NCBI RefSeq assembly: GCF_036248255.1
Contig: NZ_CP109178.1
Coordinates: 3,162,001-3,226,000 of the forward strand
Source of the DNA: Streptomyces sp. NBC_01717
Lineage (GTDB): Bacteria; Actinomycetota; Actinomycetes; Streptomycetales; Streptomycetaceae
Length of the DNA: 64,000 nucleotides
Direction of reading: 5' to 3'
The notes below the pieces were generated by a model that was not told where the DNA came from, made no database searches, and was given only the letters and a program-made list of their open reading frames with translations. A program made the position numbers and the translations under genes. Of the stretch, positions 10,099 through 18,786 are shown in pieces (the first letter of the stretch is position 1; every line of letters begins with the position of its first letter).

Positions 10099-11049
10099 TC
10101 AGTCGGTGGTGAGCACGACGTTCTGCACCGGCTCCCCCGCGGCGAACCGGGTGAGCTGTCCGGCCAGCAGTCGCTTGGCGCGCGGCAGGAACGCCGAGGT
10201 GCTGCCGCCCACATGCGGAGTGATCAGGACGTTCGGAGCATGCCAGAGGGGGTGGCCGGCGGGCAGCGGTTCCGGATCGGTGACATCGAGTGCCGCGCGC
10301 AGCCGCCCGGACTCGAGTTCGGACAGCAGGGCCTTGGTGTCCACGACTCCGCCCCGGGCGACGTTCACGAGCAGCGCGCCGTCCGGCATCGCGGCGAGGA
10401 AGTCGGCGCTCACCAGCCCTTGCGTGGAAGGGTTCAGCGGGGTGGACAGAATGACGATGTCGGCTTCGTGCAGCAGTGCCGGCAGGTCGTCGAGTGTGTG
10501 TACGGGGCCGCGTGCTGTTGTCCGCGCGGAGCGCGCGACGCGCGCCACCCGCGCACACTCGAAGGGCGCGAGCCGGTCCTCGATGGCGGCGCCGATCGAT
10601 CCGTACCCCACGATCAGAACGGACTTGTCGGCGAGCGCCGGGTAGAAACCTGCCCGCCACTCCTCCTTGTCCTGACCGTGGACGAACCCGGGGAAGCCGC
10701 GCAGCGAGGCGAGGACCAGAGCGAGGGCGAGCTCCGCCGTCGAGGCCTCGTGAACCCCCTTGGCATTGCACAGCCGCACCCCGGCGGACAGCCTGCCGAG
10801 CCCCGGCTGGACATGGTCGATGCCCGCCGAGAGCGTCTGGACGACCTGGACCGCCCTCATACCGGCGAGCGGGCGGACCGCGATCTCCGGCCCCTTCATG
10901 TAGGGAACGACATAGAAGGCGCAGTCCGCGGGGTCGGCGGGGAAGTCCTGCTCGCCGTCCCAGAGACGGTAGTTGAGACCCTCGGGGAGCCCTTCGATCT
11001 CTTCGGCCGGAATCGGCAGCCATACATCGGGAGTCGTCGTAGAAGTCAT
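10099..11049 (-). CDS. D-isomer-specific 2-hydroxyacid dehydrogenase
   Basis: 316 aa from the ATG at 11049 (MTSTTTPDVWLP). The NAD-binding Rossmann core is seen as VLIVGYGSIGAAIEDRL near residue 140, followed by VNVARGGVVDTKAL with the substrate-binding Arg, and TDPEPLPAGHPLW and NVLITPHVGGST with the catalytic His. These are standard for the family that reduces 2-keto acids or oxidises D-2-hydroxy acids with NAD(P)H. The substrate cannot be read from sequence; the spacing and length fit glyoxylate/hydroxypyruvate reductase-like members. No SD lies before the ATG (the bases there are CCTCCTGACC), so it may be leaderless. It is divergent from the aldo/keto reductase gene across a 97-bp gap. 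Confidence 0.92.
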   Translation of the reverse strand: MTSTTTPDVWLPIPAEEIEGLPEGLNYRLWDGEQDFPADPADCAFYVVPYMKGPEIAVRPLAGMRAVQVVQTLSAGIDHVQPGLGRLSAGVRLCNAKGVHEASTAELALALVLASLRGFPGFVHGQDKEEWRAGFYPALADKSVLIVGYGSIGAAIEDRLAPFECARVARVARSARTTARGPVHTLDDLPALLHEADIVILSTPLNPSTQGLVSADFLAAMPDGALLVNVARGGVVDTKALLSELESGRLRAALDVTDPEPLPAGHPLWHAPNVLITPHVGGSTSAFLPRAKRLLAGQLTRFAAGEPVQNVVLTTD

Positions 11050-11146
11050 GGTCAGGAGGCTATGCGAAGTACCCGAGACGGCAGAGGTTACTTTTGGGTG
11101 CGGTGCGGGGTCCCGTGACGGTGGGGCCGAGGGAGGGTTCGGGGAG

Positions 11147-12139
11147 TTGGAGCGCAGGAGTCTCGGTGCGGCGGCGCTCGCCGTGGGTGCGGTCGGGCTC
11201 GGCTGCATGCCGATGAGCTGGGCGTACAGCGCGTCCCAGCAGCACGGTGACCGTGCGTTGCGGACGGTGCACGCCGCGCTCGACGCGGGCGTCCAGCTGC
11301 TCGATACGGCGGACATGTACGGCCCCTTCACCAACGAGCTGCTGATCGGGAGGGCCCTCAAGGGGCGCCGCGCCGATGCCTTCGTCTCCACCAAGTGCGG
11401 GCTGCTGGTGGGCGATCAGCACATCGTGGCCAACGGCCGTCCCGGCTATGTGCGCCGGGCCTGTGACGCCTCGCTGCGGCGGCTGCAGACCGACGTGATC
11501 GATCTGTACCAGCTGCACCGGGCCGATCCCGAGGTGCCGGTGGAGGAGACCTGGGGCGCGATGGCGGAGCTGGTCACCGCCGGGAAGGTGCGGGCGCTGG
11601 GGCTGAGCGCGGTCGGGGCGCGGGCCTCGCGCCGGCCGGGAGCGCGGATGCACGACGGAACGATTCGCCAGCTGGAGCGGGTGCAGCAGGTCTTTCCGGT
11701 GAGCGCGGTCCAGGCGGAGATTTCGGTGTGGTCGCCGGAGGCCCTCGACACGCTGCTGCCGTGGTGCGAGGCGCGGGGTGTGGGGATGCTGGCGGCGATG
11801 CCGCTGGGCAACGGCTACCTGACGGGCACGCTGACGCCGGGCCAGGGCTTCGAGCCGGACGATCTACGGGCCCGGCATCCGCGGTTCACGGCCGAGATGA
11901 TGGCGGCGAACCAGCCCGTGGTGGTGGGGCTGCGGCGGATCGCCGAACGGCACGGGGCGACTCCGGCACAGGTGGCGCTGGCGTGGGTGCTGCGCCAGGG
12001 CCCGCATGTGGTGCCGGTGCCGGGCACGAAGCGGGAGCGGTGGGCGGTGGAGAACGCGGGGGCGGCCGCGCTGGAGCTGACGGCACAGGACCTGGCTGAG
12101 ATCGCGCGGCTGCCGCGGGCGCTGGGATCGTGGGACTGA
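11147..12139 (+). CDS. Aldo/keto reductase
   Basis: 330 aa. TIM-barrel NAD(P)H-dependent oxidoreductase. It shows the family's substrate segment LDTADMYGPFTNELLIGRAL (catalytic Asp and Tyr), the STKCGL strand with the catalytic Lys, the LYQLHRAD segment with the His, and the C-terminal cofactor segment VPVPGTKRERWAVENAGA. The frame is open further upstream, but the TTG at 11147 (product LERRSLGAAALAVG) is preferred: it starts exactly at the conserved N-terminus and is preceded by GAGGGAGG/GGGGAG. It belongs to the AKR13/YajO-like class by motif order; the natural substrate is unknown. It is divergent from a 2-hydroxyacid dehydrogenase, which may share control. Confidence 0.9.
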   Translation: MERRSLGAAALAVGAVGLGCMPMSWAYSASQQHGDRALRTVHAALDAGVQLLDTADMYGPFTNELLIGRALKGRRADAFVSTKCGLLVGDQHIVANGRPGYVRRACDASLRRLQTDVIDLYQLHRADPEVPVEETWGAMAELVTAGKVRALGLSAVGARASRRPGARMHDGTIRQLERVQQVFPVSAVQAEISVWSPEALDTLLPWCEARGVGMLAAMPLGNGYLTGTLTPGQGFEPDDLRARHPRFTAEMMAANQPVVVGLRRIAERHGATPAQVALAWVLRQGPHVVPVPGTKRERWAVENAGAAALELTAQDLAEIARLPRALGSWD

Positions 12140-12226
12140 GCGCAGAAACTCGGTGGTCATGCGGAACCCGGGGCGGGGCTGCGGTGTAAGAACAGTAGTC
12201 AGGCAGCCTTTGAAGGGATCGGTGCT

Positions 12227-13477
12227 GTGCGCGTTTCTGTATTCGGATCCGTAAGAGCCCGGGTGGAACGCCCGCGAGGGTTTCCCGCTGCACGCCGCGC
12301 GTTGGTGACCGCGGTCGCGGTGGGCTCACTGATCATGTCGGCGGGGTGCTCGTCGAGCGACGGTTCAGGGAGCACGGGAGGCGACGCGGCGAGCACGGCA
12401 GACCCACCGCCCTCCTCCCCCGCTGTGTCCTCCTCGACCTCCACCCTGCCGCCGCCGGCCTCGTTGCCGCCCGCGAAGGGCTCGGTGAAGGTGGCATCGA
12501 CGCTGACCGAGGGACTCGCCTCACCATGGGGTCTGGCGGAGCTGCCCGGCGGCGATCTACTGGTGTCCTCACGCGACGAGAGAACGATCACGCGGGTCGA
12601 CGGGAGAACGGGGAGCAAGACGCTGCTGGGTACGGTGCCCGGAGTGTCGCCCGCCGGGGAGGGCGGGCTGCTGGGCATCGCGATCTCGCCGACGTACGCC
12701 TCGGACCATCTGGTGTACGCGTACTTCACGACCGGGTCCGACAACCGCATCGCCCGCATGCGGTACGACGAGCACGGTGACGCCGGCCGGCAGCTGGGCG
12801 CTCCGCACACGATCCTGCAGGGCATCCCGAAGGGCAACATCCACAACGGGGGCCGGATCGCCTTCGGCCCGGACCACATGCTGTATGCGGGGACGGGTGA
12901 GACGGGGAACACCGGCCTGGCGCAGGACAAGGCGTCCCTGGCGGGCAAGATCCTGCGGATGACGCCGGAGGGCAGACCGGCACCGGGCAACCCCGAACCC
13001 GGCTTGTTGATGTATTCGTACGGGCACCGCAATGTGCAGGGGCTGGCCTGGGACAGCCGGAAACAGCTGTGGGCGTCCGAATTCGGGCAGGACACGTGGG
13101 ACGAGCTGAATCAGATCGTTCCCGGTGGGAATTATGGCTGGCCGACGTACGAGGGGAAGGTCGGGAAGAAGGGTTTCGTCGACCCCGTGGCACAGTGGAA
13201 GACGTCCGAGGCGTCCCCGAGCGGGATCGCCTTCGCCCAGGGCTCGATCTGGATGGCGGGCCTGCGCGGTGAGCGACTCTGGAGGATCCCGCTGTCGGAG
13301 AACCCGGGCAAGGAACCTCTGGCCGCCCCGCAATCGTTCCTGAAAGGTCAGTACGGCCGGCTGCGCACCGTGCTCGCGGCGGGCGGCAACAGACTCTGGC
13401 TGGTCACGAGCAACACAGACACCCGCGGCACACCGGAACCGGGAGACGACAGAGCCCTGGTGCTGGAGGTGCGGTAG
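12227..13477 (+). CDS. PQQ-type glucose/sorbosone dehydrogenase lipoprotein
   Basis: 416 aa. A signal sequence ends in the lipobox LIMSAGC, so the mature protein is a surface lipoprotein anchored at that Cys. A Ser/Pro-rich linker follows. The rest is a six-bladed soluble glucose dehydrogenase/YliI-like propeller: LASPWGLAELPGGDLLVSSRDE, NIHNGGRIAFGPDHMLYAGTGETG (PQQ-pocket His), YSYGHRNVQGLAWD (catalytic Arg-Asn segment) and EFGQDTWDELN. Family members oxidise aldose sugars with PQQ, but many actinobacterial homologues have no proven substrate or cofactor. GTG start with a weak AGGGA upstream. It is followed closely by the DUF6191 gene. Confidence 0.92.
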   Translation: MRVSVFGSVRARVERPRGFPAARRALVTAVAVGSLIMSAGCSSSDGSGSTGGDAASTADPPPSSPAVSSSTSTLPPPASLPPAKGSVKVASTLTEGLASPWGLAELPGGDLLVSSRDERTITRVDGRTGSKTLLGTVPGVSPAGEGGLLGIAISPTYASDHLVYAYFTTGSDNRIARMRYDEHGDAGRQLGAPHTILQGIPKGNIHNGGRIAFGPDHMLYAGTGETGNTGLAQDKASLAGKILRMTPEGRPAPGNPEPGLLMYSYGHRNVQGLAWDSRKQLWASEFGQDTWDELNQIVPGGNYGWPTYEGKVGKKGFVDPVAQWKTSEASPSGIAFAQGSIWMAGLRGERLWRIPLSENPGKEPLAAPQSFLKGQYGRLRTVLAAGGNRLWLVTSNTDTRGTPEPGDDRALVLEVR

Positions 13478-13507
13478 CGGCTACGGCAGGTGAAAGGGCG
13501 CGAGCCG

Positions 13508-13756
13508 GTGTTCAACTTCTTCGAGGAACTCTTTGCCCCGGGCCGCAAGCACGCCGCGGAGGAGCAGAAACGCCTGGAGCTGTCTCGGGTGGACCTGGGC
13601 GTGGGCGATCCCGGCCGCGGCCCGATAGACCTCGCGTCGGGAAAAGTGACGGTCCGCCTTCCGGAGCCGGAGGACGAGGACACGGACGGGAACGGGGACG
13701 AGGACACGGACGGGAACAGGAACGGGGACGCTGCATCAACCCCGTCCGACGATTGA
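13508..13756 (+). CDS. DUF6191-like small protein
   Basis: 82 aa from the GTG at 13508 (product VFNFFEELFAPGRKHAAEE); an upstream ATG at 13490 is possible but extends past the conserved start. The N-terminal half, with FEELFAPGRKH, RLELSRVDLG and DPGRGPIDLASGKV, matches a short Streptomyces family I know as DUF6191. It has no enzymatic motif, signal peptide or membrane segment. The C-terminal tail is an acidic Asp/Glu/Gly/Asn run encoded by an imperfect tandem repeat (13680-13733), so its length may vary between strains. It is 30 bp downstream of the lipoprotein gene. Function unknown. Confidence 0.75.
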   Translation: MFNFFEELFAPGRKHAAEEQKRLELSRVDLGVGDPGRGPIDLASGKVTVRLPEPEDEDTDGNGDEDTDGNRNGDAASTPSDD

Positions 13757-13788
13757 CGACAGACGGGCGGGCGGCGGGGACCTCCACC

Positions 13789-13818
13789 GCACCCGCACCC
13801 GCACCCGCACCCGCACCC
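13789..13818. repeat. Five tandem GCACCC hexamers
   Basis: Five exact copies of GCACCC sit in the 64-bp gap between the convergent DUF6191 and LAL genes, ending just outside the LAL stop codon. This is probably a slippage-prone spacer and not a protein-binding array. Confidence 0.85.
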
Positions 13819-13820
13819 GG

Positions 13821-16800
13821 CTAGGACACCTCGTGGGCACGGTACAGACGGAGGCGGTGGGCGAGCGCCGCCGCCTCGCCGCGGCTGGAGACGCCGAGCT
13901 TGGCGAGAATGTTGGAGACGTGCACGCTCGCGGTTTTGGGTGAGATGTAGAGCTCCTCGGCAATCCTCCGGTTCGTGTGCCCGGCGGCGACGAGCCGGTG
14001 CACGTCCTGCTCGCGCCGCGTCAGCCCGAATGACTCCACCGCCGCGGCCGCCGCGGCCTGGAGCTGCTCCTCGGCGTGCTCGCGCTCCGCCGCCCTGTCC
14101 ATGGTGGCGTCGTCGGCCGGGACGGTGACGGCGGTCGGGATCTCGTCGACCGAGGTGGCGAAGGTGATGCGGGCGCGGCCGGCCAGCAGCTCGATGGTCT
14201 CGGTCAGCGGACGCGCACCGAGCCGTTCGGCGGTGCTGTGGGCGTCGCGCAGGAGGCTGGTGGCCCTGGGCCGGTCGCCGGAGGCGATGAGGAGGGCTTC
14301 GGCCCAGCGGTGGTGGACCTGCGCCAGTTCGTAGGGGCGGTGCAGGGGGGCGAAGGCGGCGGCCGCACGGGACCAGTCGTCGGGGGTGTCGGTGCCCTCG
14401 GCGCGGGCCAGCTCGGCGTTGATCAGCAGACCGTGAGCGGCCCAGACCGGGACGAGCATCGGCAACTGCTTCAGGTGCTTACGGATCAGGGCGAGGATCG
14501 CCGGACGCCCGGGCTCAGTGGCGGGCAGGCCACGGGCGTCCGCCTCGGCCGTGGCGGCGATCTGGAGCAGGGGCAGCGCGTACCGCTGGGTGCCGGGCGG
14601 GAAGCCCAGTTCCGCCTGGGCCTCGAATGCGGCCCGCGCCTCGGGAAGGCGGCCCTGCTGTACGGCAAGGGTCACGGCGTGACGGACCGGGGCGATGAGG
14701 TGCTGGGGCTGTGGGTCGCGGGAGCCGAAGTAGCGTTGGCTCAGAGCCAGTTGCACCTCGGCCTCGGCGAGGTCACCGCGAGCGAGGGCCAGCTCGGTGC
14801 GGCGCGAGGCGACGAGGCCGTGCGCCTTGCGGGACTGGGCGGCCCGGGCGGCCACGTCGATGGTGGCCTGGCTCTCCTCCCAGTGGCCGAGGGAGAAGTA
14901 CGACATCGCCTGGTTGGAGCGGACCCAGGCCTCCGTGTCGGGGATGCCGTGGCGGTGGCAGACCTCGATCCCGTGGTCCGCGGCGGCCACGGCCTCCAGG
15001 GAGCGTCCCATCGCTTCGAGTGTGGAGGGGAGGTTGATGCTGGCGCGGCCCATGATGCCGACGAGGTGGAGTTCATCGGCGCGGTCGCGGACGGCGTACA
15101 TCTCGGCGATGCCCTCGTCGACGGCGCCGGCGTCGGCGGTGAGCCAGCCTCGGGTGAGCCGGGCGTGCAGCTCGATGTACTCGTCGCCGACGAGTTGGGC
15201 GTACTCCACGGCCCGGTCGGCGGCGGCGAGTGTCTCGGCGCCGGGGCGGTGCAGGGCGCCCCAGCCGGCCACGCTCATGAGGACGTCGGCGTGGACGGCG
15301 GACGGTGGCAGACCGCGGACCAGGTCCTGGGCCGTGGCCAGTTCCTGCCAGCCGTCACCGCGGGTGAGGGCCTGCACCAAGTGGGAGCGCTGGACCCAGA
15401 ACCAGGCGGCACGCAGCGGGTCCGCCTCGCCGTCCAGGATCCGCATGGCCTTCTTGGAGATGGCGAGGGCTCGTTCACGGTCGCCGCCGAAGCGGGCGGC
15501 GACGGTGGCTTCGGCCATCAGGTCGAGGTAGCGCAGCGGGGTGGTGTCCGGTTCGCAGCCGCACGCCGGGTAGACCTCGGCGTAGTCGATGGGGCGCAGG
15601 GTGCGGCGCACCTCGTCGGGGACGTCGTCCCACAGCTCCATGGCCCTTTCCAGCAGCCGCAGTTGCTCGGAGAAGGCGTAGCGGCGGCGGGCCTCGACGG
15701 AGGCCTTCAGCACGGCGGGGAGGGCCTTGGCCGGATCGTGTGCGCCGTACCAGTAGCTGGCGAGGCGGGTGGCGCGCTCACCCGCGCGGACGAGGGTGGG
15801 GTCGGCTTCCAGCGCCTCGGCGTAGCGGCGGTTGAGCCGGGAGCGTTCCCCGGGCAGCAGATCGTCGCTGACGGCCTCGCGGACCAGCGAGTGCCGGAAG
15901 CGGTAGCCGTTGCCCTCCGGTGTGGTGAGCAGGAGGTTGGCGCCGACGGCTCCGCGCAGCGCCTCGATGAGATCGTCCTCGGCGAGGCCGGAGACCGCGG
16001 CCAGCAGTCCGTACTCGACGGTGGAGCCGCCCTCGGCGACGATCCGGGCGATCTTCTGGGCGTCTTCGGAGAGCGCTTCGACACGGACGAGAAGGAGGTC
16101 GCGCAGCGAGTCGGAGAGTCCGGAGCTGTCGCCGCACTCCAGGCTGCAGGCGAGCTCTTCGACGAAGAAGGCGTTGCCGTCGGACCGTTCGAATATCTCG
16201 TCGACGAGGTCGGGTTCGGGGGTGGCCGCGAGGATGCCCGTGAGCTGGCGACCGACCTCGGCGCGGTTGAAGCGGGCGAGTTCGATCCGGCGGACGGTGC
16301 GGAGCCGGTCCAGTTCGGCGAGCAGGGGGCGCAGGGGGTGGCGGCGGTGGATGTCATCGGCCCGGTAGGTGCCGACCACTACGAGGCGGCCGCTGCGCAG
16401 CGTGCGGAAGAGATAGGCGAGCAGGTGCCGGGTGGAGGCGTCGGCCCAGTGCAGGTCCTCCAGGACGAGGACGACGGGCCGGTCGGCGGAGATGCGTTCC
16501 AGCAGCCGCGCGGTGAGCTCGAAGAGGCGGGCGGTTCCGTGCTCGTCGGTGGCGTCCCGGTCGGCTTCGCCGAGTTCGGGGAGCAGCCTGGCCAGTTCGC
16601 CCTCCTGTCCGGCGCAGGCTGCGGCCATTTCGTCGGGCAGGGTGCGGCGCAGGGCGCGCAACGCCGTCGAGAACGGGGCATACGGCAGCCCGTCGGCGCC
16701 TATCTCGACGCAGCCGCCGACGGCGACGACGGCCTCGCGTCGGCCGGCCGCCGTCAGGAATTCCTCGACCAGCCGTGTCTTGCCGACGCCCGCCTCGCCA

Positions 16801-17003
16801 CCGATGAGCAGCGCCTGCGGCTCTCCGCCCGGGGCTCCCGGAAGGCCGGGAAGCCCGGCGGTGGCGCGGGCGAGCGCATCGGTGAGCGAGGTGAGTTCGC
16901 CTGCGCGGCCGACGAACACGGGACTGACGGACCTGGTCTCCACGCCGCCGAGCATCGCACATGGGTCCGACACGGTGGCGGTGGGAAGGAAATCGGCGCT
17001 CAT
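13821..17003 (-). CDS. LAL-type LuxR regulator with AAA ATPase domain
   Basis: 1060 aa. N-terminal STAND/AAA ATPase: FVGRAGEL, Walker [10 protein letters not shown] (68-76), Walker [13 protein letters not shown] (about 175-187). A long TPR-like helical middle follows (about 400-980). The last 60 residues are a LuxR/FixJ helix-turn-helix ([45 protein letters not shown]). Such large ATP-binding LuxR regulators activate secondary-metabolite or sugar genes in actinomycetes. No biosynthetic cluster adjoins, so it is probably a global or remote regulator. The start could be the ATG at 17003 or the ATG at 16955; neither has a strong SD. A 57-aa gene ends 10 nt upstream on the same strand. Confidence 0.93.
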   Translation of the reverse strand: MSADFLPTATVSDPCAMLGGVETRSVSPVFVGRAGELTSLTDALARATAGLPGLPGAPGGEPQALLIGGEAGVGKTRLVEEFLTAAGRREAVVAVGGCVEIGADGLPYAPFSTALRALRRTLPDEMAAACAGQEGELARLLPELGEADRDATDEHGTARLFELTARLLERISADRPVVLVLEDLHWADASTRHLLAYLFRTLRSGRLVVVGTYRADDIHRRHPLRPLLAELDRLRTVRRIELARFNRAEVGRQLTGILAATPEPDLVDEIFERSDGNAFFVEELACSLECGDSSGLSDSLRDLLLVRVEALSEDAQKIARIVAEGGSTVEYGLLAAVSGLAEDDLIEALRGAVGANLLLTTPEGNGYRFRHSLVREAVSDDLLPGERSRLNRRYAEALEADPTLVRAGERATRLASYWYGAHDPAKALPAVLKASVEARRRYAFSEQLRLLERAMELWDDVPDEVRRTLRPIDYAEVYPACGCEPDTTPLRYLDLMAEATVAARFGGDRERALAISKKAMRILDGEADPLRAAWFWVQRSHLVQALTRGDGWQELATAQDLVRGLPPSAVHADVLMSVAGWGALHRPGAETLAAADRAVEYAQLVGDEYIELHARLTRGWLTADAGAVDEGIAEMYAVRDRADELHLVGIMGRASINLPSTLEAMGRSLEAVAAADHGIEVCHRHGIPDTEAWVRSNQAMSYFSLGHWEESQATIDVAARAAQSRKAHGLVASRRTELALARGDLAEAEVQLALSQRYFGSRDPQPQHLIAPVRHAVTLAVQQGRLPEARAAFEAQAELGFPPGTQRYALPLLQIAATAEADARGLPATEPGRPAILALIRKHLKQLPMLVPVWAAHGLLINAELARAEGTDTPDDWSRAAAAFAPLHRPYELAQVHHRWAEALLIASGDRPRATSLLRDAHSTAERLGARPLTETIELLAGRARITFATSVDEIPTAVTVPADDATMDRAAEREHAEEQLQAAAAAAVESFGLTRREQDVHRLVAAGHTNRRIAEELYISPKTASVHVSNILAKLGVSSRGEAAALAHRLRLYRAHEVS

Positions 17004-17013
17004 CGCACGCTCG

Positions 17014-17187
17014 TCACGCGGCGCGGACGAACCGATTCCGGAACGTACTCACCACCCCTTCGTCCTCCTGGCGCCCTGACCGGCGTGCGGCGCGGCGGGC
17101 TCGGCGGGCCTGCCGGACGACGCGCTCCAGCTCGGCCCTGCGGAGGAGTTCGGCTTCGTGGATCTTGTGGAGCTCGTACGCGTACAT
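17014..17187 (-). CDS. 57-aa basic helical protein upstream of the LAL gene
   Basis: Starts [19 protein letters not shown] at an ATG with GGGAGA 5-6 nt upstream, much better than any start in the longer open frame. The middle ([14 protein letters not shown]) is strongly basic and helical, suggesting nucleic-acid or membrane-surface contact. There is no signal peptide. I have seen short proteins with the same MYAYELH start in other streptomycetes, but know of no function. It ends 10 nt before the LAL start, so the two are probably co-transcribed and may be translationally coupled. Confidence 0.72.
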   Translation of the reverse strand: MYAYELHKIHEAELLRRAELERVVRQARRARRAARRSGRQEDEGVVSTFRNRFVRAA

Positions 17188-17340
17188 GTGCTTCTCCCGG
17201 ATGACGACGGCCTGTTGAGGCCTGTGGAGGGGCAGTCGGTGTGCCGGCCCGGATCTGCCGGGCCCGGCTTCTGCCGTGCCTCTACTGTCGTCTCCCAGGG
17301 GGTGTCGCCACATCGGGCGAGTTCCGCATCTCTACGGAGT

Positions 17341-17389
17341 GGGGGCCTTAGGCGCACGCGACGGTTGCCGCATGCGGACCTAGGCCCCC
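17341..17389 (-). terminator. Probable terminator downstream of the acidic membrane protein
   Basis: GGGGGCCT (17341-17348) pairs with AGGCCCCC (17382-17389) around a 33-nt loop that can form inner pairs. It lies in the 256-bp gap (17188-17443) after the membrane-protein gene. No gene is visible in the gap, which should also contain the promoter of the 57-aa/LAL unit. Confidence 0.45.
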
Positions 17390-17443
17390 CGAGTGGATGC
17401 CTTAGGGCACCGCTGGTTGTTGCGTACTGCTCAATCGTGGCTC

Positions 17444-18067
17444 TCAGCCGGCGGCTGCGCTCGCCGCCGGCAGGGCGACGATGAGGTCGAAGTACATGCC
17501 GACGGAGATCAGTACGCCGAGGACGCCGAGCGCGATGCCGGCGGTCGCGACGGCGCGGACCCAGCCGGGCTGCGGATCCTTGGCGGGTGCGCCGAAGGCC
17601 GGGCGGACCAGGGCGAAGACGCCGACGAGCAGGGCCAGCAGGGCGAAGAGGCCGTTGACGAGGGCGGTGGAGTGCCAGGCGTCACCGTAGATCTCGGAGA
17701 TCTGCCGGGCCACGGAGCCGCCGGAGGCGGTCTTCATCTGTCCCAGCAGGGTCTCGCGCTCGGCGACGACCCGGCCGGTCCAGGCGCCGGTGAGACCGAC
17801 GACGCCGAGGCCGGCGGCGACAACGGCCGCGGCGGCCGCGGCAAGCCCGGACGGCCCCCGGTCGGAGTCGTCGTCCTCGAAGTCGTCCTCGAGGTCGTGG
17901 TCCAGGTCGGAGTCCCGGTCCGCGTCGGCGTCGAGGCCGCTGCCGTCGCTCACCGCTCGCTCGCCCTCGGCTTCGATCGCCCCTTTGTCGAGGTGGTCCG
18001 CCACCTTCTCCTCGTGGTCGCCTTCGGCGGTGGGAGCTATGGGGGTCTTGGAAGTCGTGGGGTTCAT
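17444..18067 (-). CDS. Membrane protein with long acidic N-terminus
   Basis: 207 aa from the ATG at 18067 (MNPTTSKTP); an ATG three codons upstream is possible. The first 70 residues are hydrophilic and very acidic, with an Asp/Glu run around residues 45-70 (DADRDSDLDHDLEDDFEDDD). Three hydrophobic segments follow (near 75-98, 137-157 and 175-200), with a polar loop between the first two containing AERETLLGQMKTASGG and QISEIYGDAWH. I do not recognise a named family; it resembles uncharacterised Streptomyces integral membrane proteins. It stands alone between the 57-aa protein and the GNAT gene. Function unknown. Confidence 0.8.
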   Translation of the reverse strand: MNPTTSKTPIAPTAEGDHEEKVADHLDKGAIEAEGERAVSDGSGLDADADRDSDLDHDLEDDFEDDDSDRGPSGLAAAAAAVVAAGLGVVGLTGAWTGRVVAERETLLGQMKTASGGSVARQISEIYGDAWHSTALVNGLFALLALLVGVFALVRPAFGAPAKDPQPGWVRAVATAGIALGVLGVLISVGMYFDLIVALPAASAAAG

Positions 18068-18152
18068 GGGCCGCACGCTAGGCGGCCCGGATGAGAACGC
18101 CCTTAACGGCCACGGCCGGCCCGGCGGGCCCGCCCGGCTCCTCCGCCCCGCC

Positions 18153-18710
18153 TCAGCCCCGCTGAGCGCGCCACTCGGGTGCCAGGACGGACCATATCTC
18201 CGAGTCGTGCCTCACTCCGCGGTACGGATAGTTCTGGCGCAGCACCCCGTCGCGCGTCATCCCGAGCCGCTTCGCGACCGCGACACTGCGGGTGTTGGCG
18301 GAGGACGCCACCCACTCCACACGATGCATGCCACGCTCCTCGACCGCCCAGTCGATCAGCTTCCGCACCGCCCGGGTCACCAGGCCGCGCCCCTCCCCCG
18401 CCGACTCCAGCCAGCAGCCGACCTCGCAGTTCCCGGACTCGGTGTCGAAGATCCGGAAGAGGACGCCGCCGACGAGGGTGCCGTCCAGCCAGATGCCGTA
18501 CAGCCGACCCGTGTCCGCCGCCTGCTTGTCGGCGTACCGCTGCAGCAGGGCGCGCGCCGATTCGAGATCGGTGGCGAAGGCGGCGAAGGGGATCCACGGG
18601 TCGACGAGTTCGCGTGCCCGGTCGATGTGGGCGAGGAACTCCTCCGCCTGCCAGATCTCCAGCGGGCGCAGTTCCGCACCGTCGTCACCCAGGGATACCG
18701 CGAACATCAT
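18153..18710 (-). CDS. GNAT acetyltransferase (RimJ/RimL type)
   Basis: 185 aa. It matches ribosomal-protein/amino-acid N-acetyltransferases of the RimJ/RimL type: the substrate-side helix region WQAEEFLAHIDRARELVDPW, the beta strands LYGIWLDGTLVGGVLFR and GNCEVGCWLES, the acetyl-CoA pyrophosphate loop EGRGLVTRAVRKL, and the C-terminal VEWVASSANTRSVAVAKRLGMTRDGVLRQ. These proteins acetylate N-terminal amines or small amines; the acceptor here is unknown. AAGGAG abuts two adjacent ATG codons (18710 and 18707); the second has the better spacing. It follows the MMPL exporter by 76 bp on the same strand and may be co-transcribed. Confidence 0.9.
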   Translation of the reverse strand: MMFAVSLGDDGAELRPLEIWQAEEFLAHIDRARELVDPWIPFAAFATDLESARALLQRYADKQAADTGRLYGIWLDGTLVGGVLFRIFDTESGNCEVGCWLESAGEGRGLVTRAVRKLIDWAVEERGMHRVEWVASSANTRSVAVAKRLGMTRDGVLRQNYPYRGVRHDSEIWSVLAPEWRAQRG

Positions 18711-18786
18711 GCTCCTTCGATGTCGTTCGATGTCGGTCGCAGGAGGTCGGCCCCGAGAGGTCCGCCCCAAGAGACCGCATGAGATC

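Noticed and set aside
14076..17204. 1042-codon plus-strand frame opposite the LAL gene
   Set aside because: Gly/Val-rich shadow of a certain gene; no SD or domain.
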